Source: Edaphobacter aggregans DSM 19364
Lineage (GTDB): Bacteria > Acidobacteriota > Terriglobia > Terriglobales > Acidobacteriaceae
Assembly: GCF_000745965.1 (NCBI RefSeq)
Contig: NZ_JQKI01000044.1
Span: 1-55,560 of the forward strand
Direction of reading: 5' to 3'
Length of the DNA stretch: 55,560 bases
The position numbers and the translations under genes are program-made. Shown here piece by piece: positions 45,006 to 54,560 of the stretch. Positions within the stretch are counted from its first letter, which is position 1; every line of letters begins with the position of its first letter. The notes under the pieces were generated by a model that saw only the letters and a program-made list of their open reading frames with translations, was not told the origin of the DNA and ran no database searches.

Positions 45006-46289
45006 ATGAGAGTGGGAGAGCACTTCTGTCCAGGCGTCCTTCATGCAGTCCAGGCAAAAGACGGTCTACTCATTCGAATCAGGGTGCCTGGAGGTTTGAT
45101 CAAAGCAAATCAACTCCGGACTATCGCAGATCTGTCCAGTGGCTTTGCCGACGGCACCATTGAAATCACCGCGCGCGCGAACCTTCAGTTACGCGGAATT
45201 CGGACCGAAGACCTCAGCCAGATTGTTGACAGCATTTCTTCTGCCGGCCTACTGCCCTCCCAGCAGCATGATCGCGTCCGCAATATCGTCACGAGCCCGA
45301 TCGCGGGGCTCGACCCCGGCGAACTCATCGATCCGCGATCCCTCATCCGTCAGCTCGATCGGCGTTTGCAGTCCGACACAGCCTTTGTAAACCTCCACCC
45401 CAAGTTCAGCTTCGCGATTCACGGCGGACCCAGACGGTTCAGTCGTGATCACGACGATATCTCGCTTGAGTCAGTGGACCTCAACTCAGCATCTCATTTC
45501 CACCTTTCCATCGGCGGAGTCTCTTCGGGATTTGTCGTAAAACGATCGGATGCCGTCGACTGTACGTTGGCAGCGGCAAAGATGTGTATCCGACTGGCGA
45601 AGGAGTCCAGCCTGCCCGTTCGCGGGAAAGCAGTAGTGACGATTCCGGGAGCAATGAAACGTATTATTGATGCTCTTTCGCACTTGCTAACGCCGTCCCC
45701 TCTTTCGCCTTCCTCATGCTTAGTCAACGAGGCGCTTATTGGCATCTATCCCACGACTCAAAATGACCGAGTGAGCATCATTCCATCTGTTTCTCTCGGA
45801 CGGCTTACCGCAGAGCAGGCAATTTATCTTGCCGCCTCCGCGAACGAGTGGGAGGGTGATCTTCGACTTGCTCCATGGCGTGGTGTTGTCCTTGGTTCTA
45901 TTCCAAAGAGTGCAGTAGACAATATCGTTGGCTGGCTCCATTCAATGGGCTTGTCCTGTGATGGACGAGACGGCTTTCGTGGGATCGCGGCTTGCGCCGG
46001 CAACAATGAGTGCGAGGCGTCGTTAGCCGATGTGCGCGGCGACGCAGCGTCGCTCGCGCAGCGGCTTTTCGGTCACTCTGTGCCTTCCGGATGGACGGTG
46101 AACCTTTCCGGATGCGAGAAGCAATGCGCCCGACGGCACGGCGCGACCGCCGAACTTGTCGCCGGCCCGTTGGGCTACACGCTCAATATCGAGGGACGTC
46201 GTGTGGCGTCCGACTGTTCGCGTGAATTCGCACTCGATGTGGTCGCCGCTCTGCATGAAAATTTGCTGTCCGAGGCCGCTGCCCGATGA
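45006..46289 (+). CDS. cobG: Precorrin-3B synthase (oxygen-dependent)
   Basis: 427-residue nitrite/sulfite-reductase-like protein. CobG uses O2 to hydroxylate precorrin-3A at C20, and marks the aerobic pathway. Two ferredoxin-like half-domains with LLIRIRVPGGLIKANQLRTI and ITARANLQLRGI are followed by the cluster ligands in ACAGNNECEAS and NLSGCEKQCARRHG (four Cys for a [4Fe-4S] centre). A stop at 44988-44990 leaves ATG 45006 as the first possible ATG, giving the family N-terminus GEHFCPGVLHAV. It overlaps cobH by four bases. Confidence 0.93.
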   Translation: MRVGEHFCPGVLHAVQAKDGLLIRIRVPGGLIKANQLRTIADLSSGFADGTIEITARANLQLRGIRTEDLSQIVDSISSAGLLPSQQHDRVRNIVTSPIAGLDPGELIDPRSLIRQLDRRLQSDTAFVNLHPKFSFAIHGGPRRFSRDHDDISLESVDLNSASHFHLSIGGVSSGFVVKRSDAVDCTLAAAKMCIRLAKESSLPVRGKAVVTIPGAMKRIIDALSHLLTPSPLSPSSCLVNEALIGIYPTTQNDRVSIIPSVSLGRLTAEQAIYLAASANEWEGDLRLAPWRGVVLGSIPKSAVDNIVGWLHSMGLSCDGRDGFRGIAACAGNNECEASLADVRGDAASLAQRLFGHSVPSGWTVNLSGCEKQCARRHGATAELVAGPLGYTLNIEGRRVASDCSREFALDVVAALHENLLSEAAAR

Positions 46290-46921
46290 ACTATGTTAAG
46301 GATGGCGCGGCCATCTATCGCGAGTCTTTTTCCATCATCAGAAGAGAGGCCGATCTATCTGCTTTTCAGACCGATCTTGCTCGCGTCGTCGTCCGCATGA
46401 TCCATGCGTGCGGCATGACGGACCTGCCGCAGGATGTCCAGGCGTCGCCGGATGCCGCCTCGGCGGGCGTCAATGCGCTGCTCGCGGGTGCGCCATTGTG
46501 TTGCGATGCGACGATGGTGGCGAATGGAATCACGCGTTCCAGGCTCCCACGGAATAACGAGGTCATCTGCACATTGAGCGATGCGCGAACCCCGGAACTG
46601 GCAGCGAAACTCCACACAACCCGAAGTGCCGCAGCGGTCGAGTTATGGCGGGATAGACTCGCTGGCTCGGTTGTTGTGGTCGGGAACGCTCCGACAGCGT
46701 TGTTTCACCTCCTCGATATGCTTGAGGCGGAAACCCCGGATCATGCGCTCAACCCTGCGCTCATAATCGGGATGCCTGTCGGATTTGTAGGTGCCGCCGA
46801 ATCCAAGGCAACACTTGCCGCCAATCGGCTTGGAATACCCTTCCTGACGGTTCGAGGACGCCGAGGCGGGAGCGCCATTGCCGCGGCAGCAGTCAATGCG
46901 CTCGCAAGTGAGAAGGAATGA
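46286..46921 (+). CDS. cobH: Precorrin-8X methylmutase
   Basis: 211 residues. It moves the methyl group from C11 to C12 to give hydrogenobyrinic acid. The N-terminal catalytic His is in VVRMIHACGM (His40, equivalent to His43 in Pseudomonas CobH), followed by CDATMVANGITRSRLP, GNAPTALFHLL, PVGFVGAAESK and the C-terminal RGGSAIAAAAVNAL. ATG 46286 overlaps the cobG stop (ATGA) and the stop overlaps the next gene. CbiC is the anaerobic counterpart. Confidence 0.95.
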   Translation: MNYVKDGAAIYRESFSIIRREADLSAFQTDLARVVVRMIHACGMTDLPQDVQASPDAASAGVNALLAGAPLCCDATMVANGITRSRLPRNNEVICTLSDARTPELAAKLHTTRSAAAVELWRDRLAGSVVVVGNAPTALFHLLDMLEAETPDHALNPALIIGMPVGFVGAAESKATLAANRLGIPFLTVRGRRGGSAIAAAAVNALASEKE

Positions 46922-48444
46922 GCGCAGACACACGAAGTGGATGTCTCTTCGGGGTCGGTGTAGGTCCCGGCGATCCAGAGCTGATTACGGTCAAAGCGCA
47001 GCGCGTACTCAGGCAGGTGCAGGTCATTGCCTATCCCTGCGCCAGACATGGACAGAGCAATGCTCGTTCGATCGTTTGCTCGGAACTGATTCATGGCCAG
47101 ATCGAGCTCCCGATGATGTACCCAGTTACGACAGAGCAGACTGACCATCCCGGAGGATACGAGGTGGCGCTGTCGCAGTTCTATGACGAGATGGCCGAAC
47201 AGATCAAGGACCACCTTGCAGGCGGTCGGGATGTGGCCATTCTGTGCGAAGGCGACCCTTTCTTTTACGGGTCGTACATGTATCTTCATGACCGTCTCGC
47301 TCATCGCTTTTCCACGCAGGTAATTCCTGGAGTTGCCTCAATCTTGGGCGCAGCCGCACAGCTTGGAACGCCGCTCGTCCGCAGAGATACCGAATTTACG
47401 GTCTTACCTGGAACTATCTCTGAAGACGTACTGGTCGCAAAGCTACGCCAGCAGGGCGCCTTTGCCATCATGAAGCTCGGCCGAAACTTCGCAAAGGTAA
47501 AGCGGGCTATCGATACGGCAGGCCTGGCGGACAGAGCACTCTTCATCGAACGAGCGACGATGGCTGCCGAACGCATCATCTCGCTCCGCGAAGTAGACCC
47601 GATCCATGTCCCCTACTTTTCGCTCATCCTGATTCCCGATGCAAGTCAGTCCCAGCGGGAAGAAACCATTCGGAGTGCCGGTTGGATCTCCGTCCTTGGT
47701 CTTGGCCCGGGTGCTGCTGGCTGGATCACGCCCGAAGCTCAGCAAGCGCTGACCGAGGCGACCGACCTCGTGGGTTATCACACCTATCTCGATCGAATCC
47801 CCGTGAGATCCGGTCAGCGCCGCTTCGGCTCCGACAACAAGGTTGAGGCGGACCGCGCACGACACGCTCTTTCGCTTGCCGAATCAGGCCGTCGCGTTTG
47901 CGTCGTCTCATCTGGAGACCCGGGCATCTTCGCCATGGCATCGGCTGTTCTGGAATGTGTGGACCAGGGACCGCCAGCCTGGCGCTCGCTGGACATTCGC
48001 ATCATTCCCGGATTGTCGGCTATGCAGGCAGCTGCTTCGAGAGTTGGAGCTCCTCTAGGGCATGACTTCTGCGTCATCTCGCTTTCCGACCGGCTCAAGC
48101 CCTGGGAAATCGTGGTGAAGCGACTGGAAGCGGCGGCATCCGCCGACTTCGCGATCGCAATCTACAACCCGATCTCATCGGAACGGCTATGGCAGCTCGC
48201 CGAGGCGCGGACGATCATCGCCAAACACCGAGGCCCTGAGACACCTGTTGTCCTTGCACGCGGCATCGGCAGGCCCGACGAACGAACTATTATTACCGAT
48301 CTTGAGCACTTCGATCCTTCGCTGGCCGATATGCAAACCATCGTCCTCATTGGCTCCTCAACAACTCGGGCGATTGCATTGTCGGACGCCAGGAAGCTCA
48401 TCTACACTCCCCGGATCTATGGCAACAGGAGTTATGGCGCATGA
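46918..48444 (+). CDS. cobIJ: CobI-CobJ fusion (precorrin-2 C20- and precorrin-3B C17-methyltransferase)
   Basis: 508 residues containing two SAM-dependent corrin methyltransferases. Domain one (about 1-250) has GVGVGPGDPELITVKAQRVL, ILCEGDPFFYGSYMYL and QVIPGVASILGAAA, as in CobI. Domain two (about 260-508) has VLGLGPGAAGWITPEAQQAL, VVSSGDPGIFAMA, IIPGLSAMQAAASRVGAPLGHDF and FAIAIYNPISSER, as in CobJ (CbiH). The two reactions are separated only by CobG, encoded in the same operon, so fusion may help channel the unstable intermediates. The same fusion is known in some Actinobacteria. Starts and ends with four-base overlaps. Confidence 0.95.
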   Translation: MSADTRSGCLFGVGVGPGDPELITVKAQRVLRQVQVIAYPCARHGQSNARSIVCSELIHGQIELPMMYPVTTEQTDHPGGYEVALSQFYDEMAEQIKDHLAGGRDVAILCEGDPFFYGSYMYLHDRLAHRFSTQVIPGVASILGAAAQLGTPLVRRDTEFTVLPGTISEDVLVAKLRQQGAFAIMKLGRNFAKVKRAIDTAGLADRALFIERATMAAERIISLREVDPIHVPYFSLILIPDASQSQREETIRSAGWISVLGLGPGAAGWITPEAQQALTEATDLVGYHTYLDRIPVRSGQRRFGSDNKVEADRARHALSLAESGRRVCVVSSGDPGIFAMASAVLECVDQGPPAWRSLDIRIIPGLSAMQAAASRVGAPLGHDFCVISLSDRLKPWEIVVKRLEAAASADFAIAIYNPISSERLWQLAEARTIIAKHRGPETPVVLARGIGRPDERTIITDLEHFDPSLADMQTIVLIGSSTTRAIALSDARKLIYTPRIYGNRSYGA

Positions 48445-49667
48445 CTGCCGCTGAGCATTGGTTGTCTATCGTAGGCATCGGCGAAGATGGCTACGATGGA
48501 TTGAGCAGTGAGGCCAAGCGAGCAATCGCGTCCTCTGAGTTGCTATACGGAGGCGCTCGCCACCTTGCCCTCGTACCAACTGCCGGTTCTTCAGCAACCC
48601 GTATTCCCTGGCCCTCTCCGATGACGCCAGCTGTGCAGGAAATCCTCACGGGGGATCGCGGAAAGAAGAGAGTGACCGTGCTCGCCAGTGGCGATCCGAT
48701 GCTCCACGGTGTGGGGGTTACTCTCACTCGCGACCTTGTCACAACTGAGTTTCGTGTTATTCCGCAGGTCTCCGCTTTCTCTCTCGCCTGTGCCCGACTT
48801 GGTTGGCCGATGGCGGAGACGACCCTGATTACGCTGGTCAACCGACCGGTAGAGCAGTTGCTTCGCCATCTCTATCCTGATCAACGCCTTGTAATCTTCT
48901 CCGAAGACGGCAGCACGCCGGCGATCGTCGCTCGACTCCTGACGGAATCTGGATACGGATCAAGCAAGATTGATGTCTTCGAGAATCTGGGCGGTACCTC
49001 AGAGCGCAACATCAGAGAACTGGCGGCATGTTGGCTGAACAAGCAGTGCGGCAAGCTGAATCTCATGGCAGTACTCTGCGCTCCCGACACGACCGCTAGG
49101 CCGCTGTCTCTGGCTCCGGGGTTGCAGGACGATGCCTTCGATACGGACGGGCGGTTAACCAAGCGGGAGGTTCGCGCGGTGACGCTCGCCCGGCTCGCCC
49201 CGCTACCAAACCAAATTCTCTGGGACGTCGGAGCCGGCACCGGATCGATCGGTATCGAGTGGATGCGTGTTCATCCATCGTGCTCCTGCATTGCCTTCGA
49301 AGCGCGAGAGGACCGGGCAGTTCGAATCCGGGAGAATGCCGTGCGGCTCTGTGTACCAAACTTGAAGGTCATCCAAGGGACTGCGCCCGCCACGTTTGCA
49401 AGCCTACGCTCGCCGGATGCGATCTTCATCGGAGGAAGCGTCGGCAACGATGAGCTGTTCGACGCTTGCTGGGCGAGGCTTTCCTCCGGTGGTCGTCTAG
49501 TTGCAAACGCAGTCACGCTCCAGAGCGAAGCGAGCCTTGTCGCGCGCCATACACTTTATGGAGGCGATCTGATGCGAATGACGGTTTCCCGAGCTGATCT
49601 GATCGGCGGCTTGTATGGATGGCGACCGATGATGCCGATTACTCAGTGGACGGTGACCAAACCGTGA
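48441..49667 (+). CDS. cobL: Precorrin-6Y C5,15-methyltransferase (decarboxylating)
   Basis: 408-residue two-domain enzyme, the CbiE-CbiT fusion. The N-terminal CbiE-like part (about 1-205) has [20 protein letters not shown] and [13 protein letters not shown]. The C-terminal CbiT-like class I methyltransferase (about 225-408) has [20 protein letters not shown] and [18 protein letters not shown]. It methylates C5 and C15 and decarboxylates the acetate on C12. ATG 48441 overlaps the preceding stop (ATGA); its TGA overlaps GTG 49664 of the next gene. Confidence 0.95.
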   Translation: MTAAEHWLSIVGIGEDGYDGLSSEAKRAIASSELLYGGARHLALVPTAGSSATRIPWPSPMTPAVQEILTGDRGKKRVTVLASGDPMLHGVGVTLTRDLVTTEFRVIPQVSAFSLACARLGWPMAETTLITLVNRPVEQLLRHLYPDQRLVIFSEDGSTPAIVARLLTESGYGSSKIDVFENLGGTSERNIRELAACWLNKQCGKLNLMAVLCAPDTTARPLSLAPGLQDDAFDTDGRLTKREVRAVTLARLAPLPNQILWDVGAGTGSIGIEWMRVHPSCSCIAFEAREDRAVRIRENAVRLCVPNLKVIQGTAPATFASLRSPDAIFIGGSVGNDELFDACWARLSSGGRLVANAVTLQSEASLVARHTLYGGDLMRMTVSRADLIGGLYGWRPMMPITQWTVTKP

Positions 49668-50059
49668 CCGATATGATCCAGCACGAGCGTTTCTCCATCG
49701 GAATCGGCTGCTCCTCTCGTGCCAGCAGCGACGATGTCATCCTACTGATCGAAGCATCCGTCGGTCAGATACCTTCCGGCACCATGATCGCGACGCTCGA
49801 CCGTCGCGCTTCGATAGGCGAGATCGTAGCTTCGATACTGGGGCTTCGTCTTGTGCTGTTCCCGGCAAGCATCCTTGCAAGCGTCGCGGGAGTCACCGCA
49901 CACTCGTCATTGGCTTTCTCGAAAACACGAACCGCCAATGTCGCGGAAGCGTCCGCGCTGGCGTTGCTTGGCCCGTCTGCGCGTCTCATCGTACCGCAAA
50001 TGAAAGGCCGCTTCTGTACCTGTGCCGTCGCGGCGCTTCCCATAACGGTGCATCGATGA
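49664..50059 (+). CDS. cobE: CobE / CbiG C-terminal-like protein
   Basis: 131 residues matching the small CobE family, which equals the C-terminal domain of CbiG. Visible are [20 protein letters not shown] at the N-terminus, [20 protein letters not shown] and [28 protein letters not shown]. Its exact role in the aerobic pathway is unsettled; it may bind corrin intermediates. GTG 49664 forms GTGA with the cobL stop, like the other joins in this operon; ATG 49673 is an alternative, and ATG 49619 would lie inside cobL. Confidence 0.85.
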   Translation: MTDMIQHERFSIGIGCSSRASSDDVILLIEASVGQIPSGTMIATLDRRASIGEIVASILGLRLVLFPASILASVAGVTAHSSLAFSKTRTANVAEASALALLGPSARLIVPQMKGRFCTCAVAALPITVHR

Positions 50060-50814
50060 TCGTCCACTTCATCGGCGCAGGCCCAGGATCCGCCGACCTC
50101 CTTACCCTGCGGGGCCGAGATCACATCCACAACTCACCGGTTTGCCTCTATGCCGGATCGCTTGTGCCCAAGGAAATACTTGCCCATGCACCACTTGGCG
50201 CACGCATTGTCGATACGTCCGAGATGAACCTTGATGAAATCATTGCGGAGATCGCCGAGGCCCACGCAAAAGGACTTGATGTCGCTCGCATCCACTCCGG
50301 CGATCTTTCCATCTGGAGCACGATGGCAGAACAGATTCGCCGCCTGAAGCTGCTTGGTATTCCTTGCGATGTCACTCCGGGAGTTCCTGCATTCGCCGCC
50401 GCCGCCGCTGCTCTCCACCAGGAACTCACGCTGCCGAACGTGGCTCAGACACTAATTCTCACTCGCACCTCGACAAGATCCACACCGATGCCTGCCGGAG
50501 AAGATCTCGCAACGCTGGGACGCACCGGCGCGACGCTCGCCATTCACCTCTCCATCATGAACCTCGACCAGGTGTCCTCGCAGTTGTTACCCCTCTACGG
50601 CGAAGACTGTCCCGTCATCGTCGTCTTCCGGGCCAGTTGGCCCGATGAACGCATCCTGCGCGGCACACTGTCGACCATCCATGGGATGGTCAAGGCATCG
50701 GGTATAGATCGCAATGCCCTCATTTTGGTTGGGAGATCTCTCGGCCAGTCTCCCTTCGGTGAGAGCTACCTCTATTCGACGACGAGGGATCGTACGGATA
50801 CATCCAAGGAATAG
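50056..50814 (+). CDS. cobM: Precorrin-4 C11-methyltransferase
   Basis: 252 residues. SAM-dependent enzyme making precorrin-5. It has [18 protein letters not shown] at the N-terminus, [54 protein letters not shown] and a late [12 protein letters not shown] 50056 overlaps the cobE stop by four bases. The short five-base gap to the following gene keeps the operon tight. The anaerobic homologue is CbiF. Confidence 0.95.
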   Translation: MIVHFIGAGPGSADLLTLRGRDHIHNSPVCLYAGSLVPKEILAHAPLGARIVDTSEMNLDEIIAEIAEAHAKGLDVARIHSGDLSIWSTMAEQIRRLKLLGIPCDVTPGVPAFAAAAAALHQELTLPNVAQTLILTRTSTRSTPMPAGEDLATLGRTGATLAIHLSIMNLDQVSSQLLPLYGEDCPVIVVFRASWPDERILRGTLSTIHGMVKASGIDRNALILVGRSLGQSPFGESYLYSTTRDRTDTSKE

Positions 50815-50819
50815 CTTCT

Positions 50820-51662
50820 ATGGACGCAGACAAGTCATCGAGGATGCAATCCGTTACAAATCCAACTCGAAGTCACTCGCCACGAGTTCTGATTCTGGGT
50901 GGGACAAGCGAGGCCTCGGAGCTTGCCACGCAATTGGCAGCCAGAGCTGATTTGACGGTGATCTCATCCTTCGCCGGCCGAGTGAGCCAGCCCAGACTAC
51001 CCGTTGGGATTGTTCGAGTTGGAGGATTCGGTGGGGTTACCGGATTGATCTCTTATTTGATCGATGAAAATATCGAGGTGGTCATCGATGCGACTCATCC
51101 CTTCGCCTCGAAGATAAGTAGCAACGCCGAGTTGGCCTGCAAAACCTTAAGCGTTCCGCTCATCGCATTGGAGCGCCCACCGTGGGAGCCAAAGGAGCAC
51201 GATTGCTGGTGCGCTGTACCCGATGTACAAGCCGCTGCCTCAATGGTGAACCATAAACGCAACCGAGTGTTTCTCTCGATCGGACGGCAGGAGCTTGGTG
51301 CATTTTCCAACTGCGAAGACGCATGGTTTCTGGTGCGTGCCATCGATGAGCCGAACGAAAAGTTGCCGGCCAACTCGAAACTGATCCTGAAACGTGGCCC
51401 TTTTCATCTCAACGATGAATTCCAGATGCTTCGCGATGAGTTCATTAGCCTGATAGTGTCCAAAAATAGCGGTGGCACAGCAACATATTCAAAAATCGAG
51501 GCTGCGAGAGCCCTCCGGATTCCAGTTGTCATGATCGATCGCCCACGGAAATACAACTTACCGACCTTAGCCCGACCGGATGACGTGCTTCAAAAACTCG
51601 GAGAATTCCTGCAGATGACCCCTGACTGCGCTGTTTATCCCACGGAGAAGCGGTACCTATGA
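50820..51662 (+). CDS. cobK: Precorrin-6A reductase
   Basis: 280 residues, with a ~22-residue tail before the family core. It reduces precorrin-6A to precorrin-6B with NADPH. The dinucleotide motif is VLILGGTSEASELA, followed by FAGRVSQPRLP, VRVGGFGG, VVIDATHPFASKIS, VFLSIGRQELGAF and VSKNSGGTATYSKIEAARAL. It lies five bases after cobM and overlaps cobF by four bases. Another possible start inside the N-terminal tail is ATG 50844, which would shorten the protein by eight residues. Confidence 0.94.
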   Translation: MDADKSSRMQSVTNPTRSHSPRVLILGGTSEASELATQLAARADLTVISSFAGRVSQPRLPVGIVRVGGFGGVTGLISYLIDENIEVVIDATHPFASKISSNAELACKTLSVPLIALERPPWEPKEHDCWCAVPDVQAAASMVNHKRNRVFLSIGRQELGAFSNCEDAWFLVRAIDEPNEKLPANSKLILKRGPFHLNDEFQMLRDEFISLIVSKNSGGTATYSKIEAARALRIPVVMIDRPRKYNLPTLARPDDVLQKLGEFLQMTPDCAVYPTEKRYL

Positions 51663-52471
51663 GAAAGCTTTATCTGATCGGCATTGGTGCCGGCAATCCG
51701 GAATACATCACGGTGCAGGCGATTAAAGCACTGAACATCGCAGATGTGTTCTTTTTCATGGACAAGGGCGAAGCGAAGCAGGACCTCGTAAACCTTAGAA
51801 AAGAGATATGTGAACGATATATCGAGAATAGGTCATATCGGGTGGTGGAGGTAGATGATCCTGTCCGCGACCCAACCATATCGGATTACACAACTCGCGT
51901 TGAACTCTGGCATCGGCAGCGGGCCTTGGTCTATGAAGAGATGGTCGCAAAGGAACTTGAAGAGGATCAGTGCGGTGCTTTCCTGGTGTGGGGAGATCCA
52001 TCGCTGTACGACAGTACGCTCAGAATCATCGAACATATAACGGCTCGTGGAAGGCTTTGTTTTGAGTTCGAGGTCATTCCAGGCATTACCAGCATTCAAG
52101 CTTTGGCCGCCCGCCACAAGATCACTCTGAATGGGATAGGTGAATCAATCGTCATTACGACAGGTCGCCAACTCTCTGCTGGCCTGAGTGGCGCTGCGGA
52201 AAGAACGATTGTGATGTTGGATGGGCAATGCTCTTTCAACAACGTACTCGATGAAGAGCTTGATATTTTCTGGGGCGCTTATCTGGGAATGGGAGATGAG
52301 ATCCTCCTATCTGGAAAGCTCAGTGAGATCGCGGGCAGGATTGAAGAAGTTCGCCACGAAAGGCGACAGAGGAACGGATGGATCATGGATACCTATTTGC
52401 TCAGCAGACCAAGCAAGGCAACGCAGGCTGAATCAGCTCGTGCCCATACTTCCTGCGATCAAAACGATTGA
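51659..52471 (+). CDS. cobF: Precorrin-6A synthase (deacetylating)
   Basis: 270 residues. SAM-dependent methylation at C1 with loss of the C20 acetyl fragment as acetate; CobF occurs only in the aerobic pathway and so confirms it. Seen are LYLIGIGAGNPEYITVQAIK, VFFFMDKGEAKQDLV, CGAFLVWGDPSLYDSTLRI, EVIPGITSIQALAARH and MLDGQCSF. ATG 51659 overlaps the cobK stop in ATGA. It is the last gene of the plus-strand operon; no clear terminator was found in the following ~60 bp before transposase remnants begin. Confidence 0.95.
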   Translation: MRKLYLIGIGAGNPEYITVQAIKALNIADVFFFMDKGEAKQDLVNLRKEICERYIENRSYRVVEVDDPVRDPTISDYTTRVELWHRQRALVYEEMVAKELEEDQCGAFLVWGDPSLYDSTLRIIEHITARGRLCFEFEVIPGITSIQALAARHKITLNGIGESIVITTGRQLSAGLSGAAERTIVMLDGQCSFNNVLDEELDIFWGAYLGMGDEILLSGKLSEIAGRIEEVRHERRQRNGWIMDTYLLSRPSKATQAESARAHTSCDQND

Positions 52472-52529
52472 TAGCTACAGCCCACTTCAACTTGTAACGA
52501 CCTCCCTAGGCGATTCGTCCGAAGGAAAA

Positions 52530-52600
52530 ACAATAAGCGGATTGAAAGACTCGTGATGTTGTATCGCTCGACGGACCGCCTCCGTCGTAGTGACGCCCCG
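52530..52600 (-). mobile_element. IS481-like transposase helix-turn-helix fragment
   Basis: Minus-strand codons read VTTTEAVRRAIQHHES, close to the start of IS481-type transposases (TTEAVRRAIQ..., the first helix of their HTH). The expected continuation (RYGI.PKTV.KWR) is missing. Only about 20 codons remain. Assignment rests on one short block. Confidence 0.4.
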
Positions 52601-52639
52601 GTGTAGAACTTACCCCACAGTGCCTCCTTCCAGTCTCTG

Positions 52640-52910
52640 GTATGACTCATCCGTCACTTCTGCACTACAACCAGGTTGGCTGCCTCCGCGAAGGCCCATT
52701 TCAACATACGATTGACGTTGCCTCCTACCTGGCCCATTCGTGTCCTGCCCCCCGCCGGAGTTCAGAGGCGGCACCAAACCTACATAGCTTGCTAAATGCT
52801 CCGCGAAGGAAAACGCGAGACGTCTCCAATTTCGAGCGAAACGATTAGCATTGGGAGACGCGGCCCAAGACCTATCGTTTGCAAGCCTCCGGGGTCTGCT
52901 CCGGGAATCA
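52640..52910 (-). mobile_element. IS110-family transposase remnant
   Basis: Reading the minus strand in several frames recovers GLQTIGLGPRLPMLIVSLEI, GDVSRFPS, then AEHLASYVGLVPPLNSGGG, then a shifted NVNRMLKWAFAEAANLV. These are consecutive conserved blocks of the C-terminal part of IS110/IS116 transposases. At least two frameshifts are needed and the N-terminal DEDD half is gone, so the element is dead. It directly abuts the 5' truncated WD40 pseudogene. Confidence 0.7.
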
Positions 52911-52950
52911 GCGGCGGCTGACCATGCGGATCCTTGTCCACATCCAGAAA

Positions 52951-54205
52951 TTCCACACCGCGCGGCTGTGGGATGCACGCACAGGCTCGCAACTCACCCC
53001 GCCTCTTCAGCATGACGATGCAGTCATCTCCGCTGCCTTCAGTCCCGACGGCAAACATGTCGTAACCGGGAGCTCGGAAAGTGAGGTAAGGGTATGGGAC
53101 ACTGTCAGCGGAAAGCCGATCACGGACTCCCTGGAAGTACACGGATCAGTGCTCTGCGTCAGCTTTAGCCATGACGGCAAGATGATCGCGGCCGGGACCG
53201 ACGACGGCAAACTGCGTACGTGGAATGCGGCCACCGGCCAACCCCTGTCCCCCGTTGTTCTTTATCATGAGGAAGTTTACGGTGTTAGCTTCAACCGTGA
53301 CGGTTCCCAGTTATTGGTCGCAACAGGCGACAATAAAGCCGATCTCCTGGACCCTCGCACGGGCTCGCATCTGCTGAAACCTCTAAGGCATAAAAATATC
53401 GTCTTGAGCGCTCGTTTTAGCCCGACGGTAAGAACATCCTTACGGCGTCCGGTGACGAGACTGGGCAGATATGGGATGCAGAAACCGGCGCACCCACAGG
53501 CGTGATTCTCCGTCACGGATTCGCTGTAGAGTCGGCAGCCTTCAGTCCCGACGGCTCACATGTTGTCACTGCGTCTTAGACCACACAGCACGAGTATGGG
53601 ACGCAAAGACTGGTCAGCCAATCACGCCTCCGTTGCAACATCCTGCCCCGGTCGAAAGAGCATCGTTCAGCCCGGACGGTCGGCTCGTCGCAACGGTGGC
53701 TGCAGATGGAGCGATACGAGTGTGGGATGCGCGCACGGGAGACATGCTTCACCTTCCGATTCGCGGCGATGGGAATGAGCATTTTGCTGTATTCAGCCCA
53801 GATGGGCTTTCCCTGCTTGCGGTAGATGGATCGTCACTTGAGATTCTGGATATGCCTCCGCACGGAGTGCCTCCCTCCTGGGTGCTTGAACTGGCCGATT
53901 TTGCTGCAACTCAAAACAACTATAACCAGAGCCGTTTGCCCGATCTTCCGAAGATCCATGCTCTCCGCTCGCAGCTTCTCAGTTCGAGTGGCAGTGATCC
54001 ATGGAAGCTTTTTGGCAAGTGGTACTTCGCAGACAGCGGACGGCGGACGCTTTCGCCGTGGAGTCAGATTAGCCTGGAAAGCTACGTCAGCCTCTTGATT
54101 GAAAGAGGAGATAGAGAATCCCTGGAGTCTGCAAGATCCTTATCTCACGATCATCCTTCGTGGATCGCAAAGATCGCTCCGCTTCTGGCAAAGCTACCCT
54201 CTTGA
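52951..54205 (+). pseudogene. WD40-repeat protein, 5' truncated with frameshifts
   Basis: Repeated blades with the order RLWDARTGSQLTPPLQH, AAFSPDGKHVVTGSSES, VRVWDTVSGKPITD, VSFSHDGKMIAAGTDDG, and later VWDAKTGQPITPPLQHPAPV. The reading frame changes twice: near 53420, where SPDGKNILTASGDETGQIWD continues in another frame, and near 53570, where DHTARVWDAKTG resumes in a third. The end is a ~120-residue helical tail (PWKLFGKWYFADSG...). Such proteins are commonly the C-terminal half of a membrane Ser/Thr kinase in Acidobacteriota and Planctomycetes; the kinase half is absent and the 5' side joins IS110 debris. Confidence 0.75.
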
Positions 54206-54342
54206 TCAACTACATCGCACGAAAAGAAATAAGTATGATCAAGAGCGAGGCGTCGGATGGAGTTACCCGATTGTGTCGCAAGTGGAGTGGCCGGCTTGAT
54301 TTGTACCAGTGACTAAGAGACACACTGGAACGAGGAGAGCAT

Positions 54343-54426
54343 ATGGCACGAGGCAAGCGGTATCAGCCAGAGCAGGTAGTGAACCTGCTCCGTCAGATCG
54401 AAGTGGCAGTGGCGAACGGAAAGACG
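54343..54426 (+). mobile_element. IS3-family OrfA, first 28 codons
   Basis: ATG 54343, behind GAGGAGAG, reads [20 protein letters not shown], then VAVANGKT. This is the N-terminal HTH start of IS3-type OrfA ([20 protein letters not shown] form). Homology ends abruptly near 54426, where purD sequence begins in the opposite direction. A TGTACCAGTGAC near 54302 might be part of the terminal repeat; its partner is not present. Confidence 0.7.
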
Positions 54427-54560
54427 GGAGAGCAGCGGGCGAGGGCGGCGATGCCTCCGTTGCCGGGTGCGGCGACGATCTCGGTGACTTCGGGGGATTG
54501 TTTGAGCGCCCAGATGATGGCGTGCTCGCGGCCGCCTCCTCCGATGACGAGAGCCTTCAT
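54427..54560 (-). pseudogene. purD: Phosphoribosylamine-glycine ligase, first ~44 codons
   Basis: From ATG 54560 on the minus strand the product reads [20 protein letters not shown], then [25 protein letters not shown]. This is the N-domain of PurD (GAR synthetase), the second enzyme of purine synthesis; the whole protein is about 425 residues. The coding sequence stops at the junction with the IS3 OrfA fragment, so the ATP-grasp part is missing. A G-rich Shine-Dalgarno lies upstream. As purD is normally single copy and needed for purine prototrophy, a full copy must exist elsewhere or this is a rearrangement breakpoint. Confidence 0.75.

Noticed and set aside
44918..45163. 81-codon plus-strand frame overlapping the start of cobG
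   Set aside because: Out of frame with cobG, no homology, and cobG has a good family N-terminus at 45006.
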